64,000 nucleotides of DNA from Bacteroidales bacterium (GTDB lineage Bacteria > Bacteroidota > Bacteroidia > Bacteroidales > B18-G4): contig JAGYMZ010000006.1 of the NCBI GenBank assembly GCA_018400295.1, positions 1 to 64,000 of the forward strand, written 5' to 3'. Shown piece after piece: positions 63,314 to 64,000 of this stretch. A program made the translations under genes and the position numbers. Under the pieces are notes generated by a model. That model did not search any database and was not told the origin of the DNA. It saw nothing but the letters and a program-made list of their open reading frames with translations. The stretch's first letter is position 1. Each line of letters opens with the position of its first letter.

Positions 63314-64000
63314 ATGCCTGGAAACACCATAGGACAAATGCTTTCCCTGACCACCTTTGGGGAGTCGCACGGACCTGCGACGGGCGGGGTAATTGATGGG
63401 TTGCCGTCCGGACTGTTCATCGATGATGCTTTTATTCGTTCCCAGCTTCGCAGGCGCAACCCCGAAAAACTTCCCGGGTCCACCAGCCGGGACGAACCGG
63501 ATAAGGTGCAGTGGCTTTCAGGGTTGCTAAACAACAAGACCACCGGTGCACCTCTTGGCTTTATCGTTGAAAATAAAGATTTCCGGCCACAGGACTATGC
63601 CCTGCTTAAAGACATCTTTCGTCCCTCGCATGCGGATTATGCGGTGTATTTGAAATACGGGGTGTATCCAATGCCCGGAGGGGGCAGAGCCTCCGGGCGG
63701 GAAACAGTTGCCCGGGTTGTTGCCGGAACCGTTGCCAAAACCCTGCTAAAAAAATATCGTGTGGATTTTCTCGCTTATGTTTCCGGCATTGGCGGGATAT
63801 GTGCCCGGGTGGACCAGCGATCCCTTACTTCCGGATCAATACAGAATGCCCTGTTGGGATGCCCCGATCCTGATGCTGCTGAAAAAATGCATGCCCTGAT
63901 CCAAAAGACATCAGCGGAACGGGATACGCTGGGGGGCACCGTAAGCTGCGTTATTCGCAATGTACCGACGGGACTTGGCGAACCGGTGTTTGATAAGCTG
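63314..64000 (+). CDS. aroC: Chorismate synthase, 5' part
   Basis: 229 residues visible, running off the right edge. Signature segments TTFGESHG, RRRNPEKLPGSTSRDEPD, PSHADYAV and the FMN-binding G-G-G-R-A-S-G-R-E-T are present. Converts 5-enolpyruvylshikimate-3-phosphate to chorismate. The start at 63314 is 4 nt after the DUF349 stop codon. Confidence 0.96.
   Translation, partial: MPGNTIGQMLSLTTFGESHGPATGGVIDGLPSGLFIDDAFIRSQLRRRNPEKLPGSTSRDEPDKVQWLSGLLNNKTTGAPLGFIVENKDFRPQDYALLKDIFRPSHADYAVYLKYGVYPMPGGGRASGRETVARVVAGTVAKTLLKKYRVDFLAYVSGIGGICARVDQRSLTSGSIQNALLGCPDPDAAEKMHALIQKTSAERDTLGGTVSCVIRNVPTGLGEPVFDKL

Noticed and set aside
1-64000. CRISPR arrays, tRNA, rRNA, insertion sequences, phage genes
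   Set aside because: No regularly spaced repeats, cloverleaf-like segments, transposases or integrases were seen by reading; a dedicated search was not run.

Overview
The window looks like chromosomal DNA of a member of the Bacteroidota, probably an environmental lineage of the Bacteroidales/Marinilabiliales type. Three proteins end in, or carry, type IX secretion (T9SS) C-terminal sorting domains. Several genes are preceded by the Bacteroidota promoter pattern TTG/TTTG - about 20 nt - TAnnTTTG. Families typical of the phylum are present (DUF3078, DUF2027-Smr, LysM with a periplasmic-binding-like domain, LytS/LytTR two-component pairs). The lineage is an inference; there is no rRNA in the window. 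I see no tRNA, rRNA, insertion sequence, integrase, phage gene or CRISPR array.

Layout. 0-2 kb: the end of a C10-type secreted protease, a Tat-type DUF362 protein and a tiny zinc-ribbon protein. 2-9.7 kb: a LytS/LytTR two-component system, a large GLUG-repeat T9SS cargo, a small PID-CTERM-like protein, a shortened in-frame kinase paralogue lacking its phosphoacceptor histidine, and an outer-membrane barrel. 10-11.5 kb: a T9SS cargo made of two tandem copies of one unknown domain. 11.6-16.1 kb: an SDR / DUF1214 / sulfotransferase / SDR group that looks like an accessory small-molecule or lipid pathway. 16.1-22.6 kb: envelope proteins, rlmN and a Smr-domain protein.

22.6-27.2 kb is a copper locus: an OprC-like TonB-dependent receptor with both copper-ligand motifs, an MmpS-like lipoprotein, an MbnP-like copper-binding lipoprotein and an MbnH-like dihaem enzyme. 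27-38 kb holds a prolyl oligopeptidase, a MATE exporter, an M23 peptidase, a GAF-like/nucleotidyltransferase fusion, a phosphoesterase, a crotonase, an Mth938-like protein, a single-domain response regulator and a hydrolase. 38-44.4 kb holds guaA, a five-LysM lipoprotein-export-type protein, a YwqK-type lipoprotein and gdhA.

44.4-50 kb carries a complete AmmeMemoRadiSam set: the radical SAM enzyme, a membrane-embedded spermidine-synthase-like protein, and a Memo-AMMECR1 fusion. The Memo-AMMECR1 fusion has a clear export signal and the radical SAM enzyme has a Tat-like one, which suggests an envelope version of this poorly understood system. 50.7-55.9 kb holds an AddB-type nuclease and a cell-wall sugar recycling pair, MurU-like and an AmgK-like kinase fused to a RapZ C-terminal sensor domain. 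56-58.6 kb holds a DUF134 regulator fused to a NifX-like domain, a free NifX-like protein and a methionine gamma-lyase-like enzyme. The window ends with a patatin/outer-membrane-barrel protein, a DUF349 protein and the first part of aroC.

The strongest candidates for new biology are the envelope-directed AmmeMemoRadiSam locus, the methanobactin-free MbnP/MbnH/OprC copper locus, the AmgK-RapZ fusion, the SDR/DUF1214/sulfotransferase group and the deleted-yet-open kinase. Base composition and similarity were judged by eye; no searches were run.
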